From Polaromonas sp. UBA5171 (GTDB lineage: Bacteria > Pseudomonadota > Gammaproteobacteria > Burkholderiales > Burkholderiaceae_C): a stretch of 64,000 nucleotides of DNA. The notes beneath the pieces are model-generated. The model was not told the DNA's origin. It did not search any database and was given only the letters and a program-made list of their open reading frames with translations. Shown piece by piece: positions 18,958 to 29,520 of the stretch. Within the stretch, counting starts at the first letter, position 1, and each line of letters begins with the position of its first letter. Position numbers and translations under genes: made by a program. The stretch is taken from assembly GCA_002413395.1 (NCBI GenBank), contig DHWX01000109.1, positions 66,491 to 130,490 of the forward strand, given 5' to 3'.

Positions 18958-20037
18958 CTATTTCCAGATGTTGTAAGAGGTCTGCATCCAGGCTCCGACG
19001 ACTATCAGCCAGACCAGCGTCACGGGAATGAATATCTTCCAGCCCAACCGCATGATCTGGTCGTAGCGGTAGCGCGGGAAGGTGGCGCGTACCCACAAAA
19101 ACATCGTAACCACCACAAACGTCTTGATCCCCAGCCAGATCCAGCCCGGAATCCAGTTAAAAAATACGCTGTCAATCGGTGCCAGCCATCCGCCCAGAAA
19201 GAGGATCGTGCACAGCGTCGAGACCAGAATCATGTTGGCATATTCGGCCAGGAAGAACATGGCGAACGCCATGCCGGAATACTCCACCATGTGACCGGCA
19301 ACAATCTCGGACTCGCCCTCCACCACGTCAAACGGGTGGCGATTGGTCTCGGCCAGACTAGAAATGAAATACACCAGAAAAATGGGCAACAATGGCAGCC
19401 AGTTCCACGACAGGAAGTTCAAGCCAACGCCAGCAGCCATGCCCCTGCTCTGGCCCATCACGATATCGGTCATGTTCATGCTGCCCGATACCATGAGCAC
19501 GACCACCAGACAAAACCCCATCGCGATTTCGTAGCTCACCATTTGCGCCGAAGCGCGCATGGCCCCCAGGAAGGCATACTTCGAGTTTGTCGCCCATCCC
19601 GCAATGATGACACCGTAAACCTCTAGCGAAGTGATGGCCATCACGAACAGCAGGCCGGCGTTGATGTTCGCCAGTGCGACATCGGGGCCGAAAGGAACCA
19701 CCGCCCATGCCGCCAACGCCGGCATGATGGCCATGATCGGCCCCAACAGATACATCCCCTTGCTTGCGGCCGTGGGAATGATGATCTCCTTGGTTAACAG
19801 CTTGAGTGCATCTGCAATCGGCTGCAACAGACCGAAGGGGCCCACGCGATTGGGGCCCATGCGAACCTGCGTGAACCCGATTGCCTTGCGTTCCCATAGC
19901 GTGAGGTAAGCGACACAACCCATCAGCGGCAGCAGAACAACGACGATTTTGATCAGCACCCAAAGGACAGGCCAGACCGTGCCGGGCCAGATGCCACCCA
20001 TCAACCCCTGGCCAAAACCGAAGAATGTGTCAATCAT
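18958..20037 (-). CDS. nuoH: NADH-quinone oxidoreductase subunit H
   Basis: A 359-residue membrane subunit that forms the quinone channel together with NuoB and NuoD. Conserved stretches are [71 protein letters not shown] and [20 protein letters not shown]. These include the conserved acidic and arginine residues at the quinone entrance. The start overlaps the nuoG stop by 4 nt. Confidence 0.97.
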   Translation of the reverse strand: MIDTFFGFGQGLMGGIWPGTVWPVLWVLIKIVVVLLPLMGCVAYLTLWERKAIGFTQVRMGPNRVGPFGLLQPIADALKLLTKEIIIPTAASKGMYLLGPIMAIMPALAAWAVVPFGPDVALANINAGLLFVMAITSLEVYGVIIAGWATNSKYAFLGAMRASAQMVSYEIAMGFCLVVVLMVSGSMNMTDIVMGQSRGMAAGVGLNFLSWNWLPLLPIFLVYFISSLAETNRHPFDVVEGESEIVAGHMVEYSGMAFAMFFLAEYANMILVSTLCTILFLGGWLAPIDSVFFNWIPGWIWLGIKTFVVVTMFLWVRATFPRYRYDQIMRLGWKIFIPVTLVWLIVVGAWMQTSYNIWK

Positions 20038-22178
20038 GCGCTGACTCCCTCAAGGTTTGCAGCCAGCCTGGCGTCCGCCGTCAACTGCAGTGACGTTGCA
20101 CGCCTGACCAGGCCGTCGAGCTGATAAATGCTGGCAACAACAGGGGCTGGACCCGCATGGGTAGCCAGCGTGATGTTTGCCTGACTCGTATTGCTCAGCA
20201 TTTCCACGGGCACTTGCTCGGTCTGAGCGCCATCGACCTGCTTGAGGACATCCTGCGAGGATTCGAAGTCAAAACCGGGCAAGGCCAGCAGGTTGGCGAG
20301 TACGCGCAAGACTTTCCAGGCAGGGCGAGTGTCACCCAAAGGTTTGACAACCGCATGAAACCCCTGCACACGACCTTCAGCATTCACAAAGGAGCCCGAC
20401 GTCTCCGTAAAAGGACTCACCGGAAGCAACACATCGCTGAAGCCCATGTTGGCCTTGAAGGGGCTCAACGTGACAACCATTTGGGCTGAACTCAGCGAAG
20501 CCGCGGCCTTGCTACCCGCCGCTGAATCAAATTCGGGTTCATTGTTCAGCAGGACGAGCGCTTTGAGTCTGCCATCAAGCATCTGCCCCGCATGAAGACC
20601 CAGGCTCCCCGGCAGGGCCTTCGCCAATTGGGCACCCACTGTATTCGCCGCTTCGGTCAGGTAGCCCACGGTTGCGCCAGTCTGCTCACCAATCCAGTTG
20701 GCCAAAGCCAGCAGGCTGGAAGCGTTGGCATGGTGCGCCGCTGCATTGCCCATCAGAATGGCTTTACGTTCGCCGCCCAGCAATGAAGCAGCAATTGCTT
20801 TCGCTGCATCCGTTGCCTGACCCGAAGCCGGCGCGGACACGCCCTTTTCCAGCGCGATGGCTGCAGCCACGTCAGCCAGCGCCTGAGCCCATGCATCAGG
20901 CGCCACCAGCAGCGTGTTTGCAAGCGGCATTGCCCATGCGTCTGCAGAGGCCAACTCAGTACTTGAATTAATAGCACTCAGCGCGCACCCCATACGAACA
21001 GATTGCCGAATACGTTGCGCAAAGAGAGGATGGTCCTTGCGCAGGTTGGAACCAATGACCAGCACCCGCTGCATTTGAGACAGCGAAGCAATGGAAGTGC
21101 CCAGCCAGCGGACAGATGCCGCGGAAGAAAATTCAGCGTTACGCAGGCGATAGTCAATGTTTTCGCTACCGAGTCCGCGCATCAGCGAGGCTGCCAGGTG
21201 CAACTCCTCCAGCGTGCTGTGCGGACTGGCCAGCGTGCCTATGCTGTCAGCGCCGTGCTCGGCCTTGATCTGCTTGAGACCATTAGCCACATATTCCAGC
21301 GCGGTTTGCCAGTCAACCGCTTTCCACTCGCCGCCCTGCTTGAGCATCGGACTGGTCAGCCGTTCATCGCTGCTCAATGCTTCGTAGGAAAAACGATCGC
21401 GGTCGGCAATCCAGCATTCGTTGACGTCTTCGTTCTCCAGCGGCACCACGCGCATGACCTTGTTGTTCTTGACCTGGACAATCAGGTTGGTGCCGGTCGA
21501 ATCGTGCGGGCTGACTGATTTGCGGCGCGACAGTTCCCAAGTGCGGGCGCTGTAGCGGAAAGGCTTGCTGGTTAGTGCACCCACGGGGCAAATATCGATC
21601 ATGTTGCCCGACAGCTCGGAGTCCACCGTCATGCCGACAAAGGCTTCAATTTCCGCGTGCTCGCCTCGGTTCGACATGCCGAGTTCCATCACGCCGGCCA
21701 CTTCCTGGCCAAAACGTATGCAGCGAGTGCAATGAATGCAGCGGGTCATCTCCTCCATGGATACCAGTGGGCCGACATCCTTGTGGAACACCACACGTTT
21801 TTCTTCCTCGTAGCGGGATGAACTGGCACCATAACCAACGGCCAGGTCCTGCAACAGGCACTCACCGCCCTGATCGCAAATGGGACAGTCCAGCGGGTGA
21901 TTGATCAGCAGGAACTCCATCACGCCCTTCTGGGCCTTGATGGCTTTGTTGCTCTTGGTATGCACAATCATGCCTTGCGTCACCGGCGTGGCGCATGCGG
22001 GCATGGGCTTGGGAGCTTTTTCAACATCCACCAAACACATGCGGCAGTTCGCCGCGATACTCAACTTTTTGTGATAACAGAAATGTGGAATGTAGGTGCC
22101 CGCTTTTTCAGCTGCATGCATGACCGTGCTACCTTCGAGCACTTCCACTTTTTGACCATCGAGTTCAATTTCAATCAT
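20034..22178 (-). CDS. nuoG: NADH-quinone oxidoreductase subunit G
   Basis: A 714-residue iron-sulfur subunit. The N-terminal [2Fe-2S] ferredoxin domain uses Cys34, Cys45, Cys48 and Cys62. Next are the His/Cys cluster region around [16 protein letters not shown] and the [4Fe-4S] motif [13 protein letters not shown]. The C-terminal two thirds form a molybdopterin-oxidoreductase-like domain that no longer binds a cofactor in complex I. The C-terminal half is Ala-rich and diverged, as usual for beta-proteobacterial NuoG. It starts 4 nt after nuoF. Confidence 0.96.
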   Translation of the reverse strand: MIEIELDGQKVEVLEGSTVMHAAEKAGTYIPHFCYHKKLSIAANCRMCLVDVEKAPKPMPACATPVTQGMIVHTKSNKAIKAQKGVMEFLLINHPLDCPICDQGGECLLQDLAVGYGASSSRYEEEKRVVFHKDVGPLVSMEEMTRCIHCTRCIRFGQEVAGVMELGMSNRGEHAEIEAFVGMTVDSELSGNMIDICPVGALTSKPFRYSARTWELSRRKSVSPHDSTGTNLIVQVKNNKVMRVVPLENEDVNECWIADRDRFSYEALSSDERLTSPMLKQGGEWKAVDWQTALEYVANGLKQIKAEHGADSIGTLASPHSTLEELHLAASLMRGLGSENIDYRLRNAEFSSAASVRWLGTSIASLSQMQRVLVIGSNLRKDHPLFAQRIRQSVRMGCALSAINSSTELASADAWAMPLANTLLVAPDAWAQALADVAAAIALEKGVSAPASGQATDAAKAIAASLLGGERKAILMGNAAAHHANASSLLALANWIGEQTGATVGYLTEAANTVGAQLAKALPGSLGLHAGQMLDGRLKALVLLNNEPEFDSAAGSKAAASLSSAQMVVTLSPFKANMGFSDVLLPVSPFTETSGSFVNAEGRVQGFHAVVKPLGDTRPAWKVLRVLANLLALPGFDFESSQDVLKQVDGAQTEQVPVEMLSNTSQANITLATHAGPAPVVASIYQLDGLVRRATSLQLTADARLAANLEGVSA

Positions 22179-22182
22179 GAGA

Positions 22183-23610
22183 TTAGGCGCTCCGCGCTTC
22201 GGTGCTCGCCCTCTCCCTTTGGGAGAGAGTCAGGGTGGGGGCCTTTTCGGCATCCGTTGGTTTCATCAATGCCTCAAACTCATGACGAAAATGCTTGATC
22301 ATGGCGCGTACCGGCATGGCAGCGGCATCACCCAGCGCGCAAATGGTGTGCCCCTGAATGTTGTCCGCCACGGAGTTAAGCAAGTCCAGGTCACTCGGGC
22401 GTCCTTGACCCTTGTGGATGCGATCAATCACACGCCACATCCAGCCTGTGCCTTCGCGGCAAGGTGTGCACTGCCCGCAGGACTCGTGCATGTAAAAGTA
22501 GGACAGGCGCTTGAGCGACTCCACCATGCAACGGCTGTCATCCATCACGATCACGGCACCGGAGCCGAGCATGGAGCCCGCCTTGGCAATCGAGTCGTAG
22601 TCCATGGTGCATTCCATCATGATGGCCGCCGGCAGCACTGGCGAGGAGGAGCCACCAGGAATGACGGCCTTGAGTGTGCGACCCTTGCGCACGCCACCCG
22701 CCAGCTCCAGCAACTTTGTGAACGGGGTGCCCATCGGCACTTCGTAGTTGCCAGGCAGTTCAACGTCGCCGGACACTGAATAAATCTTGGTTCCACCGTT
22801 GTTCGGCTTACCACATTCCAGATAGGCCTGACCGCTGTTGCGAATGATCCACGGCACTGCCGCAAAAGTTTCGGTGTTGTTGATCGTGGTGGGCTTGCCG
22901 TACAAACCAAAACTGGCGGGGAACGGCGGCTTGAAGCGCGGCTGGCCTTTCTTGCCTTCCAGGGATTCGAGCAATCCGGTTTCTTCTCCGCAAATATAGG
23001 CGCCAAAGCCATGTGCCGCGTAAAGCTGAAAGATGAAACTGGTGCCCAGAATGCTGTTTCCGATCAGGCCAGCAGCGCGGGCCTCTTCCAGTGCATCTTC
23101 AAAGCGCTGGTAGGTAGAAAAAATTTCACCATGAATGTAGTTGTAGCCTACGCTAGTACCCATCGCGTACGCAGCGATGGCCATGCCTTCAATCACGCTG
23201 TGCGGGTTGTACTGCATGAGGTCGCGGTCTTTGCAAGTACCAGGCTCACCCTCGTCAGAATTGCAAACCAGGTATTTCTGGCCCGGGAACTGGCGCGGCA
23301 TGAAACTCCACTTCAGCCCGGTCGGAAAACCCGCGCCACCACGGCCACGCAAACCACTCGCCTTGACTTCGGCAATCACCTGGTCTGGCGTCATGCTTTC
23401 ACTGCCACCCTGTCCCAATATCTTGCGCAACGCCTGGTAACCACCACGCGCCTCATAGTCCTTGAGGCGCCAGTTACTGCCGTCAAGATTGGCAAGAATT
23501 TGCGGATTAATGTGCCGACCATGAAAACAGGTCTGCACGCCATTGGCCACAAATTGCGAGAGCACGCCCTGCGCGGCAACATTGGGACGAGAATGGGATG
23601 CAAGCGTCAT
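22183..23610 (-). CDS. nuoF: NADH-quinone oxidoreductase subunit F
   Basis: A 475-residue NADH-binding subunit. It has the NADH/FMN site ([48 protein letters not shown]) and the N3 [4Fe-4S] ligands [15 protein letters not shown] plus a later cysteine in [12 protein letters not shown]. It oxidises NADH and feeds NuoE and NuoG. The end is odd. After the normal C-terminus near [13 protein letters not shown], the last 20 or so residues are encoded by a hairpin-bearing repeat-like element (22209-22241). The start overlaps the nuoE stop by 4 nt. Confidence 0.96.
   Translation of the reverse strand: MTLASHSRPNVAAQGVLSQFVANGVQTCFHGRHINPQILANLDGSNWRLKDYEARGGYQALRKILGQGGSESMTPDQVIAEVKASGLRGRGGAGFPTGLKWSFMPRQFPGQKYLVCNSDEGEPGTCKDRDLMQYNPHSVIEGMAIAAYAMGTSVGYNYIHGEIFSTYQRFEDALEEARAAGLIGNSILGTSFIFQLYAAHGFGAYICGEETGLLESLEGKKGQPRFKPPFPASFGLYGKPTTINNTETFAAVPWIIRNSGQAYLECGKPNNGGTKIYSVSGDVELPGNYEVPMGTPFTKLLELAGGVRKGRTLKAVIPGGSSSPVLPAAIMMECTMDYDSIAKAGSMLGSGAVIVMDDSRCMVESLKRLSYFYMHESCGQCTPCREGTGWMWRVIDRIHKGQGRPSDLDLLNSVADNIQGHTICALGDAAAMPVRAMIKHFRHEFEALMKPTDAEKAPTLTLSQRERASTEARSA
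22209..22241. repeat. Short palindromic repeat-like insertion at the 3' end of nuoF
   Basis: CTCTCCC-TTT-GGGAGAG (22211-22227) is a perfect 7-bp hairpin. The flanking CAGGGTGGGGG completes a unit resembling the short palindromic element common in many proteobacterial genomes. Reading on the minus strand it encodes LTLSQRER, so it extends NuoF rather than lying between genes. Family assignment is from memory of the consensus, not from a search. Confidence 0.6.
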
Positions 23611-24113
23611 GATTTCGTTGCCTCGGCAGATTTCAGACCATCAATGAGCTGATCTAGTTTTTCATTGTTCATGAAACTGCACATCGTGACGTCATTGACC
23701 AGCATCACCGGTGAGTCGGCACAAGCCCCCAGGCACTCACACTGCTGCAACGTGAAAAGACCGTCGGCACTGGTCTCACCGATTTCGATGCCAAGTTTGT
23801 GCTCCAGGTGTTTCAACGCCTTGGCCCCGTCACGCAACTGGCATGGCAGATTGGTGCAAACATTAAGTTTGTATTTGCCCACCGGCTGCTGGTTGTACAT
23901 GTTGTAGAACGTGGTGACTTCATGCACGGCAATCGGTGCCATGCCCAGATAGTCGGCCACCATTTTCTCGCTTTCAGCGCTGACAAAACCCCGCTCTTGC
24001 TGAACGATGGTGAGGCAGGCCATGACGGCTGATTGCTTCTGGTCCGCTGGATATTTGGCGACTTCGCGGTCAAAAAGTGCTTTGGTTTGTTCAGAAATCA
24101 TGGGAGGCATCAT
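23607..24113 (-). CDS. nuoE: NADH-quinone oxidoreductase subunit E
   Basis: A 168-residue thioredoxin-like [2Fe-2S] subunit of the NADH module. The cluster ligands are Cys86 and Cys91 (CTNLPC) and Cys127 and Cys131 (CLGAC). The [18 protein letters not shown] stretch is typical. The first ATG (24113) is used, but [13 protein letters not shown] at 24101 is an equally possible start since ATG occurs three times in the first five codons. It lies 6 nt after nuoD. Confidence 0.95.
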   Translation of the reverse strand: MMPPMISEQTKALFDREVAKYPADQKQSAVMACLTIVQQERGFVSAESEKMVADYLGMAPIAVHEVTTFYNMYNQQPVGKYKLNVCTNLPCQLRDGAKALKHLEHKLGIEIGETSADGLFTLQQCECLGACADSPVMLVNDVTMCSFMNNEKLDQLIDGLKSAEATKS

Positions 24114-24119
24114 GAGGGT

Positions 24120-25373
24120 TTACCGGTCAACATCGCCGAAGGCAATGTCCATGGTGCCAATGATCGAGACGACATCGGCAATCATGTGGCCACGCGCCAT
24201 TTCGTCCATGGCGGACAAATGGACATAAGCTGGCGAACGAAACTTCAGGCGGTAAGGCTTGTTGGCGCCATCGCTGACAAAGTAAATGCCAAACTCGCCC
24301 TTGGGATTTTCGAGTCCGACATACGCCTCGCCCTCGGGCACATGGAACCCTTCACTAAAGAGCTTGAAGTGGTGAATCAGATCCTCCATGTTGGACTTCA
24401 TGGATTCACGGTCAGGCGGAGCGACTTTGTGATTGCTGGTGATCACCGGGCCGGGATTGACGCGCAACCAGTCAACGCACTGCTTGATGATGCGGTTGGA
24501 CTGACGCATTTCCTCGATGTGAAGCAGATAACGGTCATAGCAGTCACCATTTTTGCCCACCGGAACGTCGAAATCCATGTGCTCATAAACCTCGTAAGGC
24601 TGCTGCTTGCGCAAATCCCATGCGAAACCCGAACCCCTGAGCATGGTTCCAGTGAAGCCCAGGTTGAGTGCGCGCTCCGGCGACACCACGCCGATGCCGA
24701 CCGTACGCTGCTTCCAGATGCGGTTGTCGGTCAGCAGCGTTTCGTACTCGTCAACGTATTTGGGAAACTTTGCCACGAAGTCGTCGATGAAGTCGAGCAG
24801 CGAGCCCTGACGGCTTTCGTTCAGCACCTCAATCGCCTTGGCGTTCTTGAACTTGTTGACTTTGTACTGCGGCATGGTTTCCGGCAGGTCGCGGTAAACA
24901 CCCCCCGGCCGGAAATAGGCCGAGTGCATGCGCGCTCCCGACACCGCCTCGTTCATGTCGAACAGCGCCTCGCGTTCGCGGAAGCAGTAAATCATGATGT
25001 TCATCGCGCCGCAGTCCAGGCCGTGCGCGCCAACCCAAAACAGATGGTTGAGCAAACGCGAAATTTCCGCATACATCACGCGGATGTATTGCGCCCGGAT
25101 TGGAACATCGACGCCAAGCAATTTCTCAATGCCCAGGCAGTAAGCATGCTCGTTGGACATCATCGAAATGTAGTCGAGCCTGTCCAAGTAGGGCAGCGAC
25201 TGGATATAGGTCTTGCTTTCGGCCAATTTTTCGGTGGCACGGTGCAACAAACCGATATGCGGGTCAGCACGCTGGATCACCTCTCCGTCGAGTTCAAGCA
25301 CAAGGCGCATAACACCGTGCGCTGCGGGGTGTTGCGGCCCAAAATTGAGCGTGTAGTTTTTGATTTCAGCCAT
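24120..25373 (-). CDS. nuoD: NADH-quinone oxidoreductase subunit D
   Basis: A 417-residue 49-kDa subunit, related to the large subunit of NiFe hydrogenases but without the metal ligands. It builds the quinone site with NuoB. Seen motifs are [53 protein letters not shown] and the C-terminal FGDVDR. The ATG at 25373 follows the nuoC stop by 23 nt. Full length. Confidence 0.97.
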   Translation of the reverse strand: MAEIKNYTLNFGPQHPAAHGVMRLVLELDGEVIQRADPHIGLLHRATEKLAESKTYIQSLPYLDRLDYISMMSNEHAYCLGIEKLLGVDVPIRAQYIRVMYAEISRLLNHLFWVGAHGLDCGAMNIMIYCFREREALFDMNEAVSGARMHSAYFRPGGVYRDLPETMPQYKVNKFKNAKAIEVLNESRQGSLLDFIDDFVAKFPKYVDEYETLLTDNRIWKQRTVGIGVVSPERALNLGFTGTMLRGSGFAWDLRKQQPYEVYEHMDFDVPVGKNGDCYDRYLLHIEEMRQSNRIIKQCVDWLRVNPGPVITSNHKVAPPDRESMKSNMEDLIHHFKLFSEGFHVPEGEAYVGLENPKGEFGIYFVSDGANKPYRLKFRSPAYVHLSAMDEMARGHMIADVVSIIGTMDIAFGDVDR

Positions 25374-25396
25374 GTCGTATTTCTTGCCGGAACCGC

Positions 25397-26026
25397 TTAT
25401 TGAAGACCGCCGTAGTTTTCCTCGCGAATCACACGCGGCGTGATCTCACGAGGCTCGATGGTGACTGGCTGGTAGATCACGCGTTTTTGCTCTGGGTCGT
25501 AGCGCATTTCCACGTAACCGCTGACTGGGAAATCCTTGCGGAAAGGATGGCCAATGAAACCGTAGTCGGTCAGGATACGGCGCAAATCGTTATGACCTTC
25601 AAAGACGATGCCAAACAGGTCAAACGCCTCGCGCTCAAACCAGTTGGCGGAGTTCCATAAATCAGTGACCGAATCAACGACCGGGAAATCGTCGTCAGGG
25701 CAAAACACCTTGAGCCGCACGCGCTGATTCAGACTGACCGACAGCAGGTGCGATGCAACACAAAAGCGCAGCCCATCGTATTGGCCGTCTTTATATTCAG
25801 AATAATCCACACCGCAAAGGTCAATCAACTGCTCGAATTTACAGCCTGCCGCATCACGCAATAATGTCGCGGCCACCAGATAATCCACCGCAGCCACGAC
25901 CACCGTGACTTCACCGAGCGCCACCTGAATGTTTTTCGCCTTGTTCCCAAGGACTACTGCGATGGTCTCAGCAAGCTGCTGGGCGGTCGCTGGAGATGGA
26001 AGAACCAAAGAGAATGTTGGCAGCAT
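25397..26026 (-). CDS. nuoC: NADH-quinone oxidoreductase subunit C
   Basis: A 209-residue 30-kDa subunit. It is identified by [15 protein letters not shown]-like [37 protein letters not shown] and [21 protein letters not shown], the family signature. NuoC packs against NuoD and is separate here, not fused to it as in E. coli. Its ATG shares one base with the nuoB stop (TGATG). Confidence 0.97.
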   Translation of the reverse strand: MLPTFSLVLPSPATAQQLAETIAVVLGNKAKNIQVALGEVTVVVAAVDYLVAATLLRDAAGCKFEQLIDLCGVDYSEYKDGQYDGLRFCVASHLLSVSLNQRVRLKVFCPDDDFPVVDSVTDLWNSANWFEREAFDLFGIVFEGHNDLRRILTDYGFIGHPFRKDFPVSGYVEMRYDPEQKRVIYQPVTIEPREITPRVIREENYGGLQ

Positions 26027-26511
26027 CAGACCCTCGCAATCGTGTTGGTGCGGCGAATTTTTTGCTGCAGCTGGATGATGCCGTACAGCAGCGCTTCAGC
26101 GGTGGGCGGACAGCCTGGCACATACACGTCGACCGGCACGATGCGGTCGCAACCACGAACCACCGAGTAGCTATAGTGGTAATAACCGCCGCCGTTGGCG
26201 CATGACCCCATCGACAGCACCCAGCGCGGCTCGGCCATCTGGTCATATACCTTGCGAAGGGCCGGAGCCATCTTGTTGCACAACGTGCCCGCCACGACCA
26301 TCAGATCGGACTGACGCGGGCTGGGACGAAATATCATGCCAAATCGGTCAATGTCGTAACGCGACATGCCGGTATGCATCATCTCGATCGCGCAACAGGC
26401 GAGACCGAATGTCATGGGCCAAAGCGATCCTGACTTGGCCCAGTTGACCACCGAGTCATAGCTCGTGGTCATGAAGCCCTCTTTGAAAACACCTTCAAGC
26501 GACATAGCCAT
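26026..26511 (-). CDS. nuoB: NADH-quinone oxidoreductase subunit B
   Basis: A 161-residue subunit that carries cluster N2, the last iron-sulfur centre before quinone. The [4Fe-4S] ligands are the tandem Cys39-Cys40 (LACCAIEMM), Cys104 (GSCANGGG) and Cys134 (VPGCPPT). Normal length. It starts 42 nt after the nuoA stop. Confidence 0.98.
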   Translation of the reverse strand: MAMSLEGVFKEGFMTTSYDSVVNWAKSGSLWPMTFGLACCAIEMMHTGMSRYDIDRFGMIFRPSPRQSDLMVVAGTLCNKMAPALRKVYDQMAEPRWVLSMGSCANGGGYYHYSYSVVRGCDRIVPVDVYVPGCPPTAEALLYGIIQLQQKIRRTNTIARV

Positions 26512-26553
26512 ACCTTTGTAGCAAAACCTTGGGCTCTTTGCCCAATTTCTCTC

Positions 26554-26913
26554 TTATTCCCAGTCCAGTGCACCCTTTTTCCACTCATAGACGAAGCCCA
26601 CGACCAAGATGCTCAGAAAAATCATGACCGACCAAAAACCTGCCGGACCTATTTCCTTGAGCGAGACGGCCCACGGAAAAAGAAACGCGATTTCAAGGTC
26701 AAAAAGAATAAAGAGGATGGCGACAAGGTAATAGCGCACATCGAATTTCATGCGGGCATCTTCGAAGGCCTCGAAGCCGCATTCATAAGGGGAATTTTTT
26801 TCACTGTCAGGGCGCACAGGGCCCAACAAACGACCAAGAACCTGGGGTACAACCCCAACACCTGCGCCAACCAGAATAAACAGGAGAACGGGAAGGTATT
26901 GATCAAGGTTCAT
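26554..26913 (-). CDS. nuoA: NADH-quinone oxidoreductase subunit A
   Basis: A 119-residue membrane subunit with three helices. It has the conserved [20 protein letters not shown] loop, whose cysteine is redox-accessible in other organisms, and [13 protein letters not shown]. The ATG at 26913 ([16 protein letters not shown]) is the normal family start; 32 codons of extra open frame upstream are not used. It is the first nuo gene, about 100 nt downstream of tRNA-Leu. Confidence 0.97.
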   Translation of the reverse strand: MNLDQYLPVLLFILVGAGVGVVPQVLGRLLGPVRPDSEKNSPYECGFEAFEDARMKFDVRYYLVAILFILFDLEIAFLFPWAVSLKEIGPAGFWSVMIFLSILVVGFVYEWKKGALDWE

Positions 26914-27010
26914 GATGAATTTAATAGCTGTCGAGTACGCTTGCGCAGTCTGTATCAGTTTACCGTTTGAACCGTAAGCACCGCCGAGGACGTTGCTGCC
27001 GATTTTCATC

Positions 27011-27095
27011 TGGTGCGGACGGCGAGACTCGAACTCGCACAGCTTTCGCCACTACCCCCTCAAGATAGCGTGTCTACCAATTTCACCACGTCCGC
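27011..27095 (-). tRNA. tRNA-Leu (anticodon GAG)
   Basis: The minus strand folds into a class II tRNA of 85 nt. The acceptor stem GCGGACG pairs with CGTCCGC. The anticodon loop is CTTGAGG (anticodon GAG, reading CUC/CUU leucine codons). There is a long variable arm, the T-loop GTTCGAGTC, and an encoded CCA end. It sits between secG and nuoA in the same direction, a conserved place in Burkholderiales, and is probably processed from a secG-nuo transcript. Confidence 0.97.
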
Positions 27096-27212
27096 GATGT
27101 TTAACTGTCCGGATGCCATGAGGGAAAACCTTGCGGTTTTTAACTTTCTGGACATCTTGGAGTTTACCCTGAAATACCCCTGATTCCCGAAGGGGAAGAA
27201 CGATTCATCAGG

Positions 27213-27629
27213 TTATTTCGTCGGAATTTTGGCAGCACCCGATGCAGCTGGCGCAGGCACCTCGACGCGGCCAGTTGCTGATGCCGTGGTGCCAGGAATT
27301 TGAGCCGCGCCAGAAGCGGCGGATGCGGCTGCACCGGGTACGGGCGCCGTGACAGCAGCACCTTCCAGCACACTGGAACTGGTGCGCGGTTGCGCGTTAC
27401 CGAAGTAAGCCAGCAACAAGGTGCAGGCAAAAAACACTGCGGCCAGGATACCCGTGGTACGCGACAGGAAGTTGGCGCTACCGCTGGCACCAAACAGGCT
27501 ACCCGAGCTGCCACTGCCAAACGCCGCCCCCATGTCAGCACCTTTGCCATGCTGGACCAGAATCAGGCCAATCATGACCAGCGCCGCAAGCATTTGCACA
27601 GCGAGAATAACGGTTAATAAAACGTTCAT
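27213..27629 (-). CDS. secG: Preprotein translocase subunit SecG
   Basis: A 138-residue inner-membrane accessory subunit of the SecYEG channel. Two helices flank the conserved loop (LILVQHGKGADMGAAFGSG and SLFGASGSANFLSRTTGILA). The last 55 residues are an Ala/Pro/Thr-rich hydrophilic tail typical of beta-proteobacterial SecG. It follows tpiA by 33 nt, and tRNA-Leu begins about 117 nt downstream. Confidence 0.95.
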   Translation of the reverse strand: MNVLLTVILAVQMLAALVMIGLILVQHGKGADMGAAFGSGSSGSLFGASGSANFLSRTTGILAAVFFACTLLLAYFGNAQPRTSSSVLEGAAVTAPVPGAAASAASGAAQIPGTTASATGRVEVPAPAASGAAKIPTK

Positions 27630-27662
27630 GAATACTCCTAATTTATTAGCGCTATGCGCCTT

Positions 27663-28433
27663 CTATATTTTGGCTGCAGCAATAATTGTCAAAAAATCCT
27701 GGGCTTTGAGTGAGGCCCCGCCAATCAGACCACCGTCAATGTCGGGCTGTGCCAGCAGCGAAGCCGCATTGGCCACATTCATGCTGCCGCCATACAAAAT
27801 TCTCACCCGTGCGGACTGATCCGTAGCCGCCTTGAGCTGGGCCCGCAAGACGAAATGAACAGCCTGGGCTTCGTGCGGCGAAGCTGATTTGCCGGTACCA
27901 ATGGCCCACACCGGCTCATAGGCCAGCACGATCTCGCTGATGCAGTGTCCGTGGGCACGAATCACGGCCGCCAACTGGCGCTTGATCACTTCCTCAGTCC
28001 GACCCGCTTCGCGTTCGGTCAACGTCTCGCCAATGCAAACAATCGGAGTTATGCCAGATGCCAGCGCCGCCCTGGTTTTGTCGGCCACCAACGCATCAGT
28101 TTCAAAGTGGTACTGACGCCGCTCGGAATGCCCAACGATCACATAACGGCAACCCAGTTCCTTGAGCATGGCTGCGCTGACCTCGCCGGTATAGGCACCC
28201 GCGGGGTGCGCCGAAACATCCTGCGCGCCCACCTCAAGGTTCGCCAGGCCGGGTTGTACTGCTTTCAGCGCCTGAACCTGTGCCAGATAGGGTGTGGGCA
28301 CGCACACGGCAGCATCGCAACGCGCAATGCCGGTCGACGCCCGGTCCAGCCCCTGACCCAGCGCAAGCAGCAAGGCCTCATTGGCTGCCAGGCTGCCGTT
28401 CATCTTCCAGTTTCCTGCAATCAGCTTTTTCAT
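27663..28433 (-). CDS. tpiA: Triosephosphate isomerase
   Basis: A 256-residue TIM barrel that interconverts glyceraldehyde-3-phosphate and dihydroxyacetone phosphate in glycolysis and gluconeogenesis. The active-site residues are Lys in GNWKMNG, His in VIVGHSERR and Glu in [11 protein letters not shown] (loop 6 follows). The phosphate-binding YGGSMN and [12 protein letters not shown] are also present. It starts 23 nt after the quinone oxidoreductase stop, in the same direction. Confidence 0.98.
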   Translation of the reverse strand: MKKLIAGNWKMNGSLAANEALLLALGQGLDRASTGIARCDAAVCVPTPYLAQVQALKAVQPGLANLEVGAQDVSAHPAGAYTGEVSAAMLKELGCRYVIVGHSERRQYHFETDALVADKTRAALASGITPIVCIGETLTEREAGRTEEVIKRQLAAVIRAHGHCISEIVLAYEPVWAIGTGKSASPHEAQAVHFVLRAQLKAATDQSARVRILYGGSMNVANAASLLAQPDIDGGLIGGASLKAQDFLTIIAAAKI

Positions 28434-28456
28434 GGTGTCCTCATGTTTCTTGCCGA

Positions 28457-29443
28457 CTACCAGGTTAAAACGATTTTTCCAACATGCTGGTTGGACTCCA
28501 TCAACGCGTGCGCCCTGGCCGCATCAGCGGCTGGAAAAGTGCTGTGGATCACCGGCTTGATGGCGCCCGTGGCAAGCAGCGGCCAAACCTTTTCCCTCAA
28601 GGCTTTCGCAATTGAACTTTTGAACTCCAGCGAGCGCGGTCGCAGGGTCGAACCCGTAATGCTCAGCCGCTTGCGCAACACCAGACCGGCATTGAACTCC
28701 GCCTTCACGCCGCCCTGCACTGCAATGAAGACCAGGCGGCCATCTTCGGCAAGGCTCTCAATTTCGCGCGCCACATAGCTACCGGCGACCATGTCAAGAA
28801 TAACATTGACACCCTGGCCGTTCGTCAATTTTTTAACCTCTTCGGCAAAGTTGCTGGTCCTGTAATTGATCGCATGGTCGGCACCCAATGCCAGGCAAGC
28901 CGCGCATTTTTCATCACTACCAGCCGTGACCAACACTGCGGCGCCCAGCGCTTTGGCCATCTGGATAGCCGTCACGCCAATGCCGCTGGAGCCCCCCTGA
29001 ATCAACAGCATCTCACCTTTTTGCAGATGTGCCCGTTCAAAGACGTTGCTCCAGACCGTGAAGAAAGTCTCTGGCAGCGAGGCTGCTTGCATATCGCTCA
29101 GGCCCGGCGGCACGGGCAGGCACTGCCCGACGGGTGCCACGCACAATTCGGCATAGCCGCCGCCAGCCACCAACGCGCAGACGTGGTCGCCGATCCTGAA
29201 ACCCGCGGCAAGCATTGCCTGCGCGTCACCCGCGACGATTTCACCGGCGACTTCGAGGCCCGGAATATCGGATGCGCCAGGCGGCACCGGATAGTTGCCG
29301 GTGCGCTGCAGCACGTCAGGCCGGTTCACGCCACTGGCGCTCACGCGGATCAGCACTTCACCGATACCCTGGACCGGCACCGGACGCTCGCCCAGACGCA
29401 GCACGTCAGGCGCGCCATATGAGGTAATTTCAACGGCTCTCAT
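28457..29443 (-). CDS. NAD(P)H-quinone oxidoreductase (zinc-free MDR family, PIG3-like)
   Basis: A 328-residue medium-chain reductase without zinc ligands. The N-terminal GroES-like domain reads [22 protein letters not shown] and [11 protein letters not shown]. The Rossmann domain has [21 protein letters not shown]. Members reduce quinones with NADPH by one or two electrons. It stands between pnp and tpiA in the same direction and could be co-transcribed with them. The biological substrate is not evident. Confidence 0.92.
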   Translation of the reverse strand: MRAVEITSYGAPDVLRLGERPVPVQGIGEVLIRVSASGVNRPDVLQRTGNYPVPPGASDIPGLEVAGEIVAGDAQAMLAAGFRIGDHVCALVAGGGYAELCVAPVGQCLPVPPGLSDMQAASLPETFFTVWSNVFERAHLQKGEMLLIQGGSSGIGVTAIQMAKALGAAVLVTAGSDEKCAACLALGADHAINYRTSNFAEEVKKLTNGQGVNVILDMVAGSYVAREIESLAEDGRLVFIAVQGGVKAEFNAGLVLRKRLSITGSTLRPRSLEFKSSIAKALREKVWPLLATGAIKPVIHSTFPAADAARAHALMESNQHVGKIVLTW

Positions 29444-29520
29444 AAATCCCCAGCTTGTTTGTGCGGCTCGCCCCCCCGACCAAGGGGAACAGGGAGCTGC
29501 GAAATCAATAGCAGAGCGGT

